A stretch of DNA of 64,000 nucleotides, from assembly GCA_028564705.1 (NCBI GenBank), contig JAPXFQ010002425.1, positions 1 through 64,000 on the forward strand, in the 5' to 3' direction. This document shows, one piece after another, positions 53,488-64,000 of this stretch. The notes below the pieces were generated by a model. That model did not search any database. It had not been told where the DNA came from and saw nothing but the letters and a program-made list of their open reading frames with translations. This DNA is from Apricaphanius iberus. Taxonomy: Eukaryota; Chordata; Actinopteri; Cyprinodontiformes; Aphaniidae. How positions within the stretch are numbered: position 1 is the first letter of the stretch; each line of letters starts with the position of its first letter. The position numbers and the translations under genes were made by a program.

Positions 53488-54826
53488 AGCCCCTTTTCCA
53501 CTAGGGTCGCTTTAGACCCAAACGGGTCGGGTCAGCGACCTACAAATGGGTAAGTTGTGTTTCAATTTCCATCTCAGAAGAACGGTAGAGGGAGAGGACA
53601 TGGCTTAGCTTAACAAAAACTCCGCCAAAAAGCAGTCACAACGTCATTATGACAATGCTGATCCTCTTTTTTCAGTGTGAGACTTTTAACACACTTCACA
53701 TACTCAGACATCCATCCATACATGCCTCCAGCTCATAATTTGTGTTCTTCATGTCATTACTGATCTAACCAACAATCATCTAGTCTATTGAGACTCGGAA
53801 TCTGCAGGCTTCCAGCCCTATCTAGCCAACAGCTCTCTGATCAACGCGTAGAGCTTCTGCTTCTCTGCTGCTATACCTGCTTCCTCCTTCCTGACACCGT
53901 GGGCTCGCCGCAGCTTCTCCGACCTGTCACACGCCGACTTCACCAGCTACACCACTACCTGACGGAAGCCTGCTCAAACCTATTGTGGAAGGAGATAACA
54001 GCGTTGTCTTGGCAACTGATAAAATTCAGCCATGCTGCAGCTGACATCTCGTCTTCTCTCTCCCCCACTGCAGCATTCCAGCCCAATCTAGCTGAATCTT
54101 GTTCCTGCACTCTGATCACAGCGAAGACCTCCTACTTCTCTGCTGCTATTAGCCTTATTTCTCACCAATATTTCTTATTCCGACTTCGATGCTCCACCAC
54201 GATAACAGATCCCATTTGCGCTCCATTCCTCTTAGCCATTTGACAAAAATTCCCTCCCACACTGCTGCTGAAGCGTCAGCCGGTATCAACATAGATTCTC
54301 CCCGTCACCTTTTGGCTTTAGGTTCATCAAAACCACAACACTCTTTAAACACTATAAAATTATTTACAAAGCACTCTTTTTTTTACTTAAAGCAAAGAAA
54401 AACATTTTCTGAGACTTTTTTTAAGTTGATTTTGTTTTTTTCCTGTTTATCTGTTTTCTTAATTTATGCAACTCTGAAGCACTTTGAATTGCCTTAGTAC
54501 GAATTGTGCTCTACAAATAAACTTGACTTTTAATATTTCAACATTTCTGATTTTGGTGCTGTTACGGTTATTATATTCTGAGACATCACTTCAAACAAAC
54601 ATCTCCAGGTCAGCAGTGTCTACCGCTTCTGGGTAGGAGTCAGAGGGATATCACATTACTGGACCAATCAATGAATAGGTGGGGATGTTGGGTTGTTTCG
54701 GCAAGGTTTGGACCAAGGCAGAGGTAGTCCAAAAAAAAGAGGTGACCGGACACAGATAATGGAAACACACCAGAATGGTCCTAAAGCTACCCATTCAAGA
54801 CTGTACTGGCCCTAGTGGAAAAGGCT
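53488..54826. mobile_element. hAT-like element with CCCCTTTTCCACTAGGG ends
   Basis: AGCCCCTTTTCCACTAGGG at 53488-53506 mirrors CCCTAGTGGAAAAGGCT at 54810-54826. These tips are typical of a common fish hAT family. The 1.34-kb interior has no transposase and carries a LINE-tail sequence (54476-54535). No clear 8-bp target duplication was found, so assignment rests on the inverted ends. Confidence 0.6.
54476..54535 (+). mobile_element. LINE/SINE 3' tail
   Basis: GCACTTTGAATTGCCTTAG and TGTGCTCTACAAATAAACTTG are the familiar 3' tail of fish non-LTR elements. It may be part of a retroposon (from about 53790) inserted in the hAT-like element. Confidence 0.55.
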
Positions 54827-57190
54827 CATTAGAATGGCCTAACCAAACCAACTTATTTTAGTTTCTTAATGGGCAACAATTTCTATCTTTATATTTGCAA
54901 AAAGGCATTTTTTCAGTAATGTTCCATTCATTGCAAGCCTTGACACTTTTTAATGGCATTTAAAATCCATGCCTTACACATATACAGACTGACACATTTA
55001 CTTGTCTAACTCAAAGGGGGTAGGTGGATATCAATTCCTCCTGCTAGTTCTCTTGTTTCTTCTCCCAGAGGAGGCCATCGACTTCCACAGCAGCCGAGCC
55101 TCCTGCTGGAATCCATGACTGCTAGCCATCTGGACACAGTTGAAAGAGGCTGTATAACAAACTGTGCAAGAGGTATTACTTAATATCACTAAACCCAGCA
55201 GGAAAAGCATTGCAACAGCTCTTAGTCAGATCAAATAATTATACAGAAGCTTATTATAGTTATTGTCAGAGTTTGGAAATCTATTAGTAGAATGTGTTCA
55301 TTGCAGGGTCCACATTTATTCGACGGATGAACTCGTCAGTTACTCTCATCTGAAACATACAAAGGCATTTATTACCCAGCCTTATTTTTCTGGTGATAAA
55401 ATCATGTAATCTTAAGTCTCCCAGGAAGAAGATGGAGGGCTAATGGATGGGTGTGTTGATGGACAACATGATCCAGCATGTAGCACATTCATAAACACAT
55501 GTGCTCTCTATTGTCTGTGGCAGCCACATGCTGATAAAGTCTTAGATTGCGCTCAGTTTCAAGTGAACCACAAAAGGTTTCCTTCCACAGCCCTCCAGCC
55601 TCCCACAGTGAAATAGGAAGACCAGTAGATGGTTGAAATACATCAAGGAATTCTGGAATCAGACAGTACACAGTGATTCACAGTAGGCAATTCTTCTGGC
55701 TTATGTGTACCAGATATTGGCATGAAGCAACTCCAGGGATACTATTTGTCAGCATCTGATGACACCGAGTTCAATATATGAACCATTCAGGTAACTCCTG
55801 GGCTCTCATTTATCATATGTTCATAAAGACTGTCCATATTTTATCCTATGAATGAAATTAGGAATGTTTGTATGAATTGTCAAAAGTCAAAAGATTTGTC
55901 AAATGAGCGGTGGTCAGGTGTACACATGCTCCTCCGCGATCATCAGTTGATAAATCCCCCATGTGCATACCTAGGTGCTGGTGCCCATTCACAGTCATTT
56001 GCGAACAGAAGCACCCTCAATAAACTATAAATGGTAATACCACATCCTCTGGCACATGCATTGAGTCCTTGCGTTCTTCCCAAAAAAATGGCCAAGATAG
56101 CAAAAAAAACGCATTTCAGCGACACCAACATCAAGATCAAACTAAAGTAGGATAAAAAATAGACAAGATGAACAGACTTTTTGAAAATTGTCACAGTTAA
56201 AGCAAATTCTTTTGAAAACTGATAGGTCTTGCCCACTATTATTAGCAGTTCCTCTGCTTCATGTCTCACACCATTTCTGCATGCAGAAGTTATATTTCTG
56301 CAGCAGACATTAAAAAATTGTGGCAAAGAATCGTTTAAACTGCTGTATTTCACTTCTATGAAAATACTTGACTGTTTAGTTCTATCAGCTCAGGGGTAAC
56401 CAATAAAAAAAAAATCTTCCTAGGAGACAGTGACAGAGCCAATACATGTGGTTGCGACAGTGGAAAGGTTCCTGTTAGAAATAAAAGAAAAATGGCTAAA
56501 AATCAAACTGTCAGGAAATCATCAGCTAAAAACACTCTCAACTGTGCCAGCTTACAACATTCTCTACCAATGGCTCATCCTCTGTATTTAAAGATCCTTC
56601 ACTCACCTCAACAATGTTCTGTCACGTGGTCCCCTAGTTCTGAACTTCCTCCTTATTGGTATCGCCACGTCTGTCGAGTTCGCTTCCTACCGGACCTGCC
56701 AGCTCCTGATCAGTCCAGAGCTGTCCTCCCAGCTTCTCCACGCTCTGTTCCTGTCCATTCCAGGTCTGCTCCTGAACGCTGATCAATAAATCTGTAATAA
56801 AACGGTAACTATCGTCTTGCATCAATCCAAGTTACTGACACAACCTGAATACAATAGAATGTCACTCAGCACACAGCTGGACCAGATCTTCTACTTGGGG
56901 TGCACATATCAGCAAAGGAACTGCTTTGGCTGGCATAAGTACACACAGAGAAGGCAACAACCTGCTTCAACAATAAACAGGACCATCCAAGGCTAATGGA
57001 TTGGTGTTTACATAATACTGCTGAGAACCTTTAATTTATAATTGTACTAACATCCTTTAGAATTAAAGCACTTGAAGTAACAAGTAAAAAAGAGTATAGA
57101 CCCCCCTCTCCCCATCAGATAAACATTCCATCAAAGTAAAATTGTCTCACTGTTGGAGTTACCACTAGAATAGACTGGAATCTAATAGTT
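54827..57190. other. No gene recognised; weak exon- and LTR-like scraps
   Basis: No gene could be supported. At 55078 a pyrimidine-rich acceptor-like stretch ends TTCTCCCAG and is followed by a short open frame ending in TGA near 55123, too short to call. Near 56780-56830 AATAAA-type signals with a GC-rich upstream stretch resemble an LTR end, but no partner or tips were found. Confidence 0.4.
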
Positions 57191-57200
57191 TTGTCTGAAG

Positions 57201-57500
57201 GTGTTGCACTGGACAACAGTTCATGAGGCCATATTATCTCACGCTGATGCAGCTTGCAAAGTGGTCCATGTTGTAACTAGTGGTCTCCAAACACAACACC
57301 CCCAGGCAGTTTTTCTGATATCTGGGGCCTTTAACCTCACCTCCCTGTCCTCCTGTCTCCCAAACTTCACCCATTATATCAAAAACAACACCAAAGACAA
57401 TAAAACAATGGATTTATTGTATGCAAAAACCAATTGGTATACAGCTCATCACCTCTCCCCCCTCCGAGAGCCATAGATCACAACCTGGTTAATCTCCAGT
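57201..57500 (+). pseudogene. LINE endonuclease-domain fragment
   Basis: The frame to 57476 contains HPQAVFLISGAFNLTSLSS, followed by NKTMDLLYAKTNWYTAH, and ends near REP before a H-N-L motif. This matches the C-terminal half of an APE-type LINE endonuclease (the SGDFN motif is changed to SGAFN, a loss of a catalytic aspartate). It is the 5' part of the LINE whose RT lies at 58500-59480. Confidence 0.75.
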
Positions 57501-57907
57501 ACACATAAAAACAGCTATAATATGCACAGAGCGGAAATGGTCAGATGAGACTGAAGAGGCTCTGACTTCTAGTGTGTGAGATGATCTTTGCTAACTTCTA
57601 GGGGGCAATATGGACAGCCTCACTGACTAACTACTGATTATGGACTACATCAACTTCTGTGTGGATAACACATCATAAAGGTACAATGTTTTTCCAACAA
57701 CAAGCCCCAGAAAACAAAAATAAAGTGTCACCTTTATTTCATTTTTTAGCACAAGAGAGCCTTTAGATCTGGCAACAAGAAGGAGTTGACAGCTGTTCAG
57801 AAAGACCTGAAATTGAAAATGAGACAAGGAAATAACATAAACAGGAAGAAGATGGAGGAACAGATGCAGCAAGACAACATCAGTGGGGTTTGGAAGAGCA
57901 TGAAGTA
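57501..57907 (+). pseudogene. LINE linker between EN and RT
   Basis: Broken frames keep pieces such as KRAFRSGNKKELTAVQKDL and QDNISGVWKSMK, the alpha-helical linker between endonuclease and RT in these fish LINEs. Stops and shifts throughout. Confidence 0.6.
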
Positions 57908-58307
57908 GCTATAGTCGATGTAATCAGTAGTCCAAAAAAATGTTTGGGCACCACATGCTTAATATTAAAAGGACAATGTTTCTAGTCTTTTGGCGAATTT
58001 GAATGCAAGGAGATGTAGAAAACCACAATACAGACCTCTGTGTTTGTTTACATGCATTTTAAAGTAATCTGTGAGCTGCACTTCTAATAAAAAGTTTTCC
58101 ACCTCAATCAAAACGTCATTTGTGTTGGTCATTGCTTACAAGCTGAAGAAAATAAACTCAAGTCTAAAAAATCAGCACCCCTGCTGTTCTGGTGATATAT
58201 TGCTTTGCAACACTGAAAAACCAACGGAGAACTGGAAAGGAGGAAGGTCTCTGTCAAATAATAAGCGTCTGGGTGCAAATTTGATGATGGAGAAGTATAA
58301 ACTAGGC
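57908..58307. mobile_element. Harbinger-like repeat fragment, copy 1
   Basis: Matches the right part of 62969-63608 (GAGCTGCACTTCTA, CTGGGTGCAAAT, GGAGAAG..ACTAGGC). It interrupts the LINE between linker and RT. The right tip CTAGGC is followed by TTTA. The left part is missing. Confidence 0.65.
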
Positions 58308-58376
58308 TTTACGGTGGTAGAATGATTTTAATCAGTTTTTTAACAGGTTTGATCAACCACCCACCCCTTCCCCAGC

Positions 58377-59478
58377 ATGTCTCTCTTGCTGCAACCCCCC
58401 TCATTTTTGAGGACAGCCTGCTTTTCTGCTCAGGTCTTCACACTTCTCAGCTCTCAGCCATCACACCCACCCTCTGAGGACTCTATCGTGCATCCCCCTC
58501 CCCCAATCTTGTCCGTTTCAACACTTCAGGTGAGGAACAAGCTGCGAAAGATCAACATACGAAAGGCTAGGGGTCCAGATGGCATCAGCTCCAGGCTTCT
58601 GTGGTGCTCTGCAGATGAACAATGTAGCATCATGGGATATATGGTCAAACTGAGCCTGAAGCTGGGGAAAGTACCACAGTTGTGGAAGACCTACTGTGGG
58701 GTACCATTACCAAAGACTTTACATCCAAAGGACCTCAGCAGCTACAGGCGGTAGCCCTGACCTCGCATCTGATGAAGACCCTTGAGAGGTTGGGTCTCAA
58801 CCATCTTCCCCCCATAATAAGGTTTTCATTGGAGTCACTGCAGTTCTCCTACCAGCTTGGCATCGGGGTGGATGATGCCATCATATACCTCCTGCACTAA
58901 GCTCTAATTCAAATGGGAAAGCCTGGAAGCACTGTGGGGATCATGTTCTTTCAATTTCTCCAATGTTTTCAACACGATCCAGCCAGGAGTTCTGAGGGAC
59001 AAGCTGGAGCTGTTGGGAGTGGACCACCACATGTTGCAGTGGATACTGGTCTAAATTATAGGAAATCTACAGCATGTGAGGACACAGGGCTGAGTCTCTG
59101 ACAGGCAAGTCCCCAGTACAGGTGCTCTACAGGGAACTGTGCTGGCACTTTCTCTTCACCCTCCAAACTGCTGACCTCTCCATCAACTCCTTATGCTGCC
59201 ACCTTGAGAAGTTCTGTGTTCACTCTTCCATAGTCGGCCTCATTACAGATGAGGACAACTCTAAATACAGACATTGGACTCAGGACTTTGTTGATTGGTG
59301 CCAGCAGAGCCACCTCCTGATCAATAAGGGAAAAACTAAGGAGCTGGTGGTGGACTTCCACATGCTCAGACCCACCTCGGTGACATCGGTGAACATCCAG
59401 GGAGTGGACATTGAGATAGTGGACTCTTGGATGTACCTGGTTGCCAGCTTCAGTGCTGTCTTAGATATACCTATTTGA
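58377..59478 (+). pseudogene. LINE reverse transcriptase, decayed
   Basis: Four overlapping frames. The first has NIRKARGPDGISSRLLWC and GKVPQLWKTYCGVPLPK (RT motifs 1-2). The second adds ALTSHLMKTLERL and LGIGVDDAIIYLLH. The third, near 59120-59330, has the region around the RT thumb (DFVDWCQQSHLLINKGKTKELVVDF). The catalytic YADD-type motif is not clearly readable, about 59225-59250 reading IVGLITDEDNS where an active RT has a D-D pair. Jockey/CR1-like fish LINE. Inactive. Confidence 0.8.
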
Positions 59479-59480
59479 AG

Positions 59481-60502
59481 GTGTGAATAAGTTTTCTTTG
59501 TACAAATAAGACGTTCAAATGGGTGTCATTAATACAGGTAATGAGTGGAGGATAAAAGACAGATAAGAGACGGAACAGACCTGCGAGGGCCAGAATTCTT
59601 GCTTGTTTGTATGTGCTAAATACTTATTTTCTGCATCATAATACGAGTTCTTTAGGTGGCCAATTGGTGGGAGTTTCTCAGGTGGTGGTGAGTCCAGTCC
59701 AAAAAAGCTGAGATTGACTGAGTTGGTAAATGTTGTGGCTGATTTTGTTCATCCATCTGTGGAGCAGATGGACAGTTGTTGGAGGGTAGCCAAGCAGTAG
59801 AGTATGTTAGTTTACAGGTGGGTAATCTGCACAGCATGAATAAGGGGAGCTGAAGGGGGAGTAATGAAGAGACAGACAAGAAGGCGAATAGAGACAGGAT
59901 GCAGAGATTCAGGATTAAACGAGAACTGGGAAGGATTTCCTAGAGAGGGTGAAGACAAGGAAGGTAAGTTAAACTGCATTACACAGTGAGCAATCTGAGC
60001 GGGTGCCTGATTACCACTCACTGAGATGGAATAACCTAGTGTTTGTGTCCAGGGAGATGCACTCCTTTTTCAGCTCCACCTGATTACTCATGACAAGCTG
60101 CTATTGTAGGAGCGCACCTTCCAGTCACACCCAACAAAGATGGACATATCAACAATACACCCTCCCCCCCCCACCCACACACACATACACATTTACCCAC
60201 TTTAGGAGTACCACACAGAGTCTATAGGATACAGTGACCAAATGTCCTCTTTTCCCTGGACATGTCCTCTTTACAAATTTGGTTTGAGTCATTTGGGGGC
60301 ATTAATTTCTAACCACAGATAAAAGGTTACCCTAGAATAAGGGATACATTACTTTGCATTACATACCCCCCCAACATCACCCAACATCACAGATTTTCAC
60401 ATACTGGAAATTTGGTGAGGTGAAGACTCCAGCAGCATTCTGAAAACTAGAGAACAACTTTATCAGTAGACCCACACATTTCATCTGTTGATCTTCATCA
60501 GG
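59481..60502. other. No gene recognised
   Basis: Unique-looking sequence, a few short frames on the minus strand without domains. A CCCCCCCC/CA-rich stretch lies at about 60163-60190. Confidence 0.45.
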
Positions 60503-60510
60503 GTCATAAC

Positions 60511-61755
60511 CAAGGTTCTTATTGTTAAGGAAAACAAATGAACTAACGGAAACAAGAAGTAAAAAAAACATGTTAACTGAAATAAAAAATAAAACGAGCA
60601 TTTGAAACAAAACAAAAACGAACTGAAACTGCATTGAGTGTTCACAAAACAAACTAAAACAAACTGAAATTATTGAGAAAATGTACTTAGTTTTCGTTTC
60701 ATAAATTGCCTCATAAAATCCAGAAGAATTATGTACATGTCGCTATCTGCCTATTGCGCTGGCAACAGACACAGATGCAATAATCTGTGTTATACTTTTC
60801 TGGTTGCACAAAGGACTTTGATGAAAACAACAGAATGGGAAAGTTGGATACAATCCCACCGACTTGCCCCCTTTCAAGGCAAATAAAACATGCTTTGGAT
60901 TGCAAGCTATCAGAAGAAGCGACTGAAATGATGATTAAACTGTCTGCAGTAAAAACTTCATAACAGGTGTGCTATGGCTAACAGAAAACCTAACATTGCT
61001 AACTAACCATGCAACTGCAAAAAATAGCAATACCAGTGTTACACCCCGGAGTTGAGTAGCTGGTGTAGGTTGTGTGTGTATCCGCTGTGTTGATGAAAAA
61101 ATAATCCCTCTCCAAGTTCTGGTTTTTGGTGGTTTTACTGACTGTACTGCATTATCCCAACATGGCAGTCAAGTTGTCTGTGTTGCTGCAGTCCACCTAG
61201 CATCATGTCAGCAAAGGTTGAGAGAAAGCGCCCAGTTTGGGATTACTTACTACTAGAATATGTGCAAAATGATCAAAAGCATCATAATACTCCTGGTAGC
61301 TTTGCTTTTGTTCGTTGTGTTGGCACTCAGTGTTTTTATAGAACTGTAGAACATGCATACAGTTTTGGGCTTCTTGATGTACAGATACTGTTATTGTGTT
61401 TACATAGCTTTGAACATTACTCTGCCATTTATCTTTTATACTTGCCTGATTTGTATTGTTGATAATTTGGGCCATGTCAATACATAAAAAAGCACAATAA
61501 TCTTATGAGATTTTGTTATACATTTCTTCTTTTTTTGTGTTGCCCTGTTGTTCAACTTGTTTAACGAAAATAATAGAACTAAAACTGAAACTAATAAAAA
61601 CTAAACTGAAACTAAGCATTTTCAAAAACTGAAACTACACTAAACTACCTTACAACTGGTAAAAACTACTTAAAACTAAAATAGATTTTCAAATTTTAAA
61701 TCAAAACTAATTAAAAAATAAAACTAATGAACATTTTAAAACTATTATTGCCCTG
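60511..61755. mobile_element. hAT transposon, internally decayed
   Basis: Exact 8-bp target duplication GTCATAAC (60503-60510 and 61756-61763) and inverted tips CAAGGTTCTTATTGTT and AACTATTATTGCCCTG define 1245 bp. Subterminal arrays of AACTAAAACTGAAACT-type words occur on both sides, as in hAT elements. A transposase N-terminus-like frame lies at 61205-61462. Confidence 0.88.
61205..61462 (+). pseudogene. hAT transposase N-terminus remnant
   Basis: Starts MSAKVERKRPVWDYLLLEY, like the beginning of hAT transposases where a BED zinc finger follows. A possible finger CVGTQC is present, but the frame soon becomes random and no hATC dimerisation region is seen. Confidence 0.4.
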
Positions 61756-61763
61756 GTCATAAC

Positions 61764-62455
61764 CCTGCTAAAGTTCACTAGCTATAAACAATAAAGTCAC
61801 AAAAACAAAAGTTGTTCCCCAAAGTCCTGCTCGAGTTTTCATCTCACCAAATATTTTTTGTCTAATTTTACCATATAAGTAGGTGAAATTGTACCAGAAA
61901 TACCAGAAATGTATCTGAACTTTTCCCATCCACAGTGTCCAGCCAATAGTTACCAAAAGTGATTTATAATACAGATGTGGGGAACATTATTTTAAATATT
62001 ACTCCTCTCAAAAGTATATCCTTCCTGGGACCTGTGATCATTCTTGTTTGTGCTTTATAGTTGTTGTTGGTCAAATCCATTTTCTATAAAGCCCTGTTTG
62101 AACTATAGTCAGATATTCATAAAAGCAACCGACAGTCCAACTTAGCCTCCATTTTTTCTCTTATCCATCTTCTCCTATCATTGACATCAAAGAAACACTG
62201 CATCCTTTAGTAAGGTGTGGGGGAACAGTCATTTTTCAAGTATTGGGCCCACTCAGGATTAAGGGGATGAAAGACTGAGACAATTTGGCTCCGTGGTATA
62301 TACTAAGCAGTAAAAAAAACAACAACACAGTTGTATTAAAAACAAAAGAAGTTGAGTCAATAACACATAAAGCATTCCATCTATACTCATTTGTGACTTT
62401 TTTAATTTTTTCTAGATTAAAACCTATGATGCACATACATATCACATCATTAACC
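61764..62455. other. No gene recognised
   Basis: AT-rich sequence between the hAT element and the Tc1 relic. Confidence 0.45.
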
Positions 62456-62459
62456 CTCA

Positions 62460-64000
62460 GGTTAAGGGGGGGTTCAGATCAGGGTTAAGATCAGGCTAGT
62501 GTACTGGCCAATCAAACACGCTAATCCCATGGTCATTGAATCAGGTTTGGTTATTTTAGCATTGTGGGCAGGTGCTAACTCCTGCTGGAAAATGAAATCA
62601 GCATCTCCCTAAAGCTCATCTGAGGAAGGAAACATGTAGTGCTCCAGAATGTCCTGGTAGATGGATGTTTTGATTCTGGAGTTAGAAAAGCATAGTGGAT
62701 CAACACCAACAGATGATATGGCTCCCAAATCAACACAGACGATGGAAGCTTCACACTTGGTTCAAGCATCTTGGATTGTGTGCCTCCCCATTCTTCCTCC
62801 AGACTTTGGGTGCCTTGGTTTTCAAATAAGATGCAAAATTTGCTCTTATCAGAAAAGAGGACTTTGGACCACTGAACAAAAGACCAAAAGCAGCTTGACA
62901 AGAGGAATGCAATGTTTGATGCCCACGTGCAGGATCCATCTGTGTGTGGTGGCTCCTGATGCACTGAAGCCTAATTTATATTTCTCCCTCTATGTCAAAA
63001 CAGATAGACGCAACACCCTTATTTGTCGACCCAAATGCTGTCCATTACCTACGCAACAACGCATGGAGTACAGCTCAATTTTCTAACTATCCATCTCTGT
63101 CAATGGAGGGTGCTTGTGACTGGTCAGCTCAACATCACCCAGAGATCATTTCTCCAGAACAGCGTTCTATAGTCAATGTAATTAATAGTCAATGCAGCCT
63201 TTTTACACTTCGCGGAATACATTGCAAGGCCAGTTTAGCTAATATGTTCTTTCAGCAATTTTGAACACAATGAGGTGTAGAGAACGCTGTATTTGTTTAC
63301 ATTTGTTTACATGTGTTTTTAGAGTATTCAATGAGCTGCACTTCTAGTTAAAAGCTTTCCAGCTTAATCAAAACTTACTTTCCGTCGGTCATTGCTTCTT
63401 GAGGAGGAATGTGTTTAGACACTGAAGAAAACAAACTCTAGTTTACTTGGCAAAATAGGCAGATCCACCAGAAAACGTTACCATCCCCTGCTGTCCTGGT
63501 GAGGAATTGCTTTGCAGCACTGAAACTCCCAAAGAAGAATAAACCAAAAACATCTTGGTCAATACATCTCCGTCTGGGTGCAAAATTTCTGATGGAGAAG
63601 AACTAGGCTTAACTCCAGCCTCAGTCGACTCCATGTGAAGGGCCCTAACACTTTTGAATGATCTTTTCCTGACAATCCTCTTCAGGTCATCCCTGCTGCA
63701 TCTGCACCTTTTTCTTCCACACTTTTCCTCTCCTCATAATTTCCAGTTAATTTGCTTTGATACAGCACTTTGGGAACATCCTACTTCTTTTGCAATGACC
63801 TTTTGAAGATTTGTCTAGTCTTCCCGCATGATTGTGATTCCTACTGAACCAGATTGGGAGACCATTTAAAGGCTCAGGAACCCTTTCCAGGTGTTTTGGA
63901 ATAATCAGCTCGTTTGAGTGACACTTTGAGCCTAAATTATTGAACCTTTTCACAATATTGAGCTTTTCTGAGATACTGAATTTGGGGTTTTCTTAGACTG
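62460..64000 (-). mobile_element. Third Tc1-like element, decayed and interrupted
   Basis: On the minus strand, the N-terminal part (KRIVRKRSFKSVRAL and TEAGVKPSS words, about 63600-63700) is upstream of a catalytic part (ASGATTHRWILHVG near 62940, a QQELAPAHNAKITK stretch near 62600) with many stops. The upstream flank continues to the window edge. A separate repeat (62969-63608) sits in the middle. Its family differs from both other Tc1 elements. Confidence 0.7.
62969..63608. mobile_element. Harbinger-like MITE, copy 2
   Basis: 640 bp between GCCTAATTTATATTTCTCC and GGAGAAGAACTAGGC, inverted tips of Harbinger style, followed by TTA. The right part matches 57908-58307, so two copies in this window have each hit the coding region of another transposon. 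No transposase is visible; its frames are random. Confidence 0.65.

Noticed and set aside
53788..54243. 151-codon plus-strand frame in the hAT-like element
   Set aside because: No known domain; Leu/Ser-rich composition typical of a random open frame in CT-rich DNA.
55078..55130. Possible last exon of a host gene after TTCTCCCAG
   Set aside because: Only about 15 codons to the stop and no supporting upstream exon or known protein.
55310..55352. Minus-strand exon-like piece after GTTTCAG
   Set aside because: About 20 codons, no recognisable protein and no neighbouring exon.
1..64000. CRISPR arrays, bacterial operons, tRNA or rRNA genes
   Set aside because: No regular direct-repeat/spacer pattern or RNA-gene signature was seen; the content is typical of vertebrate transposon-rich DNA.

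Overview
The window looks like transposon-rich, gene-poor DNA from a teleost fish. The evidence is several Tc1/mariner families, hAT, Harbinger-like and TTAA-flanked elements, an L2/Maui-type LINE, a second fish LINE with endonuclease and RT, a Penelope-like element, and endogenous retroviruses (ERVs) with a fish-type Env. A percomorph is plausible but not proven. I recognise no complete host protein-coding gene, only one weak exon candidate. All assignments come from reading the sequence; no database search was run.

Layout. 0-10.5 kb: an LTR end cut by the window edge, a 201-bp hAT-type MITE, a 7.8-kb non-coding element with two nearly identical LTRs (LARD-like), and a solo LTR of a related type. 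10.6-13.3 kb: a TTAA-flanked element that received an apparently intact Tc1-superfamily transposon (DD38E, Intruder-like). 13.3-29.2 kb: mostly unrecognised DNA with a MITE cluster, a Penelope-like element (18.1-20.4 kb) flanked by inverted arms and a 14-bp target duplication, SINE-like and Tc1 fragments, and a decayed Tc1 nested in another inverted-repeat element (26.9-29.2 kb).

29.5-44.8 kb is a three-layer nest on the minus strand. The oldest layer (element A) is a decayed retroviral gag-pro-pol without integrase or env. A 663-bp solo LTR (TSD CATG) sits in its protease. A 10.6-kb provirus (ERV-C, 32526-43113, TSD GTAC) sits between its gag and pro. ERV-C has both LTRs, tRNA-type primer site, polypurine tract, gag, protease-RT, RNase H, integrase and a full-length env. 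Its pol is in three frames, broken at two seven-base homopolymers. Its protease-RT linker carries two H-x-T/S motifs resembling a 2H phosphoesterase. The LARD-like element shares ERV-C's leader, pol-env junction (with splice acceptor), polypurine tract and LTR U3 sequence but not gag, pol or env, so it looks like a non-autonomous relative mobilised in trans.

44.8-64 kb: a lone exon-like ORF, two direct copies of a TATA-containing 1.7-kb unit (one interrupted by a TTAA-flanked piggyBac-like element, the other by a short retroposon), an L2-type LINE end, a hAT-like element, an EN/RT LINE relic interrupted by a Harbinger-like repeat, a hAT element with an exact 8-bp TSD, and a Tc1 relic interrupted by a second copy of the Harbinger-like repeat.
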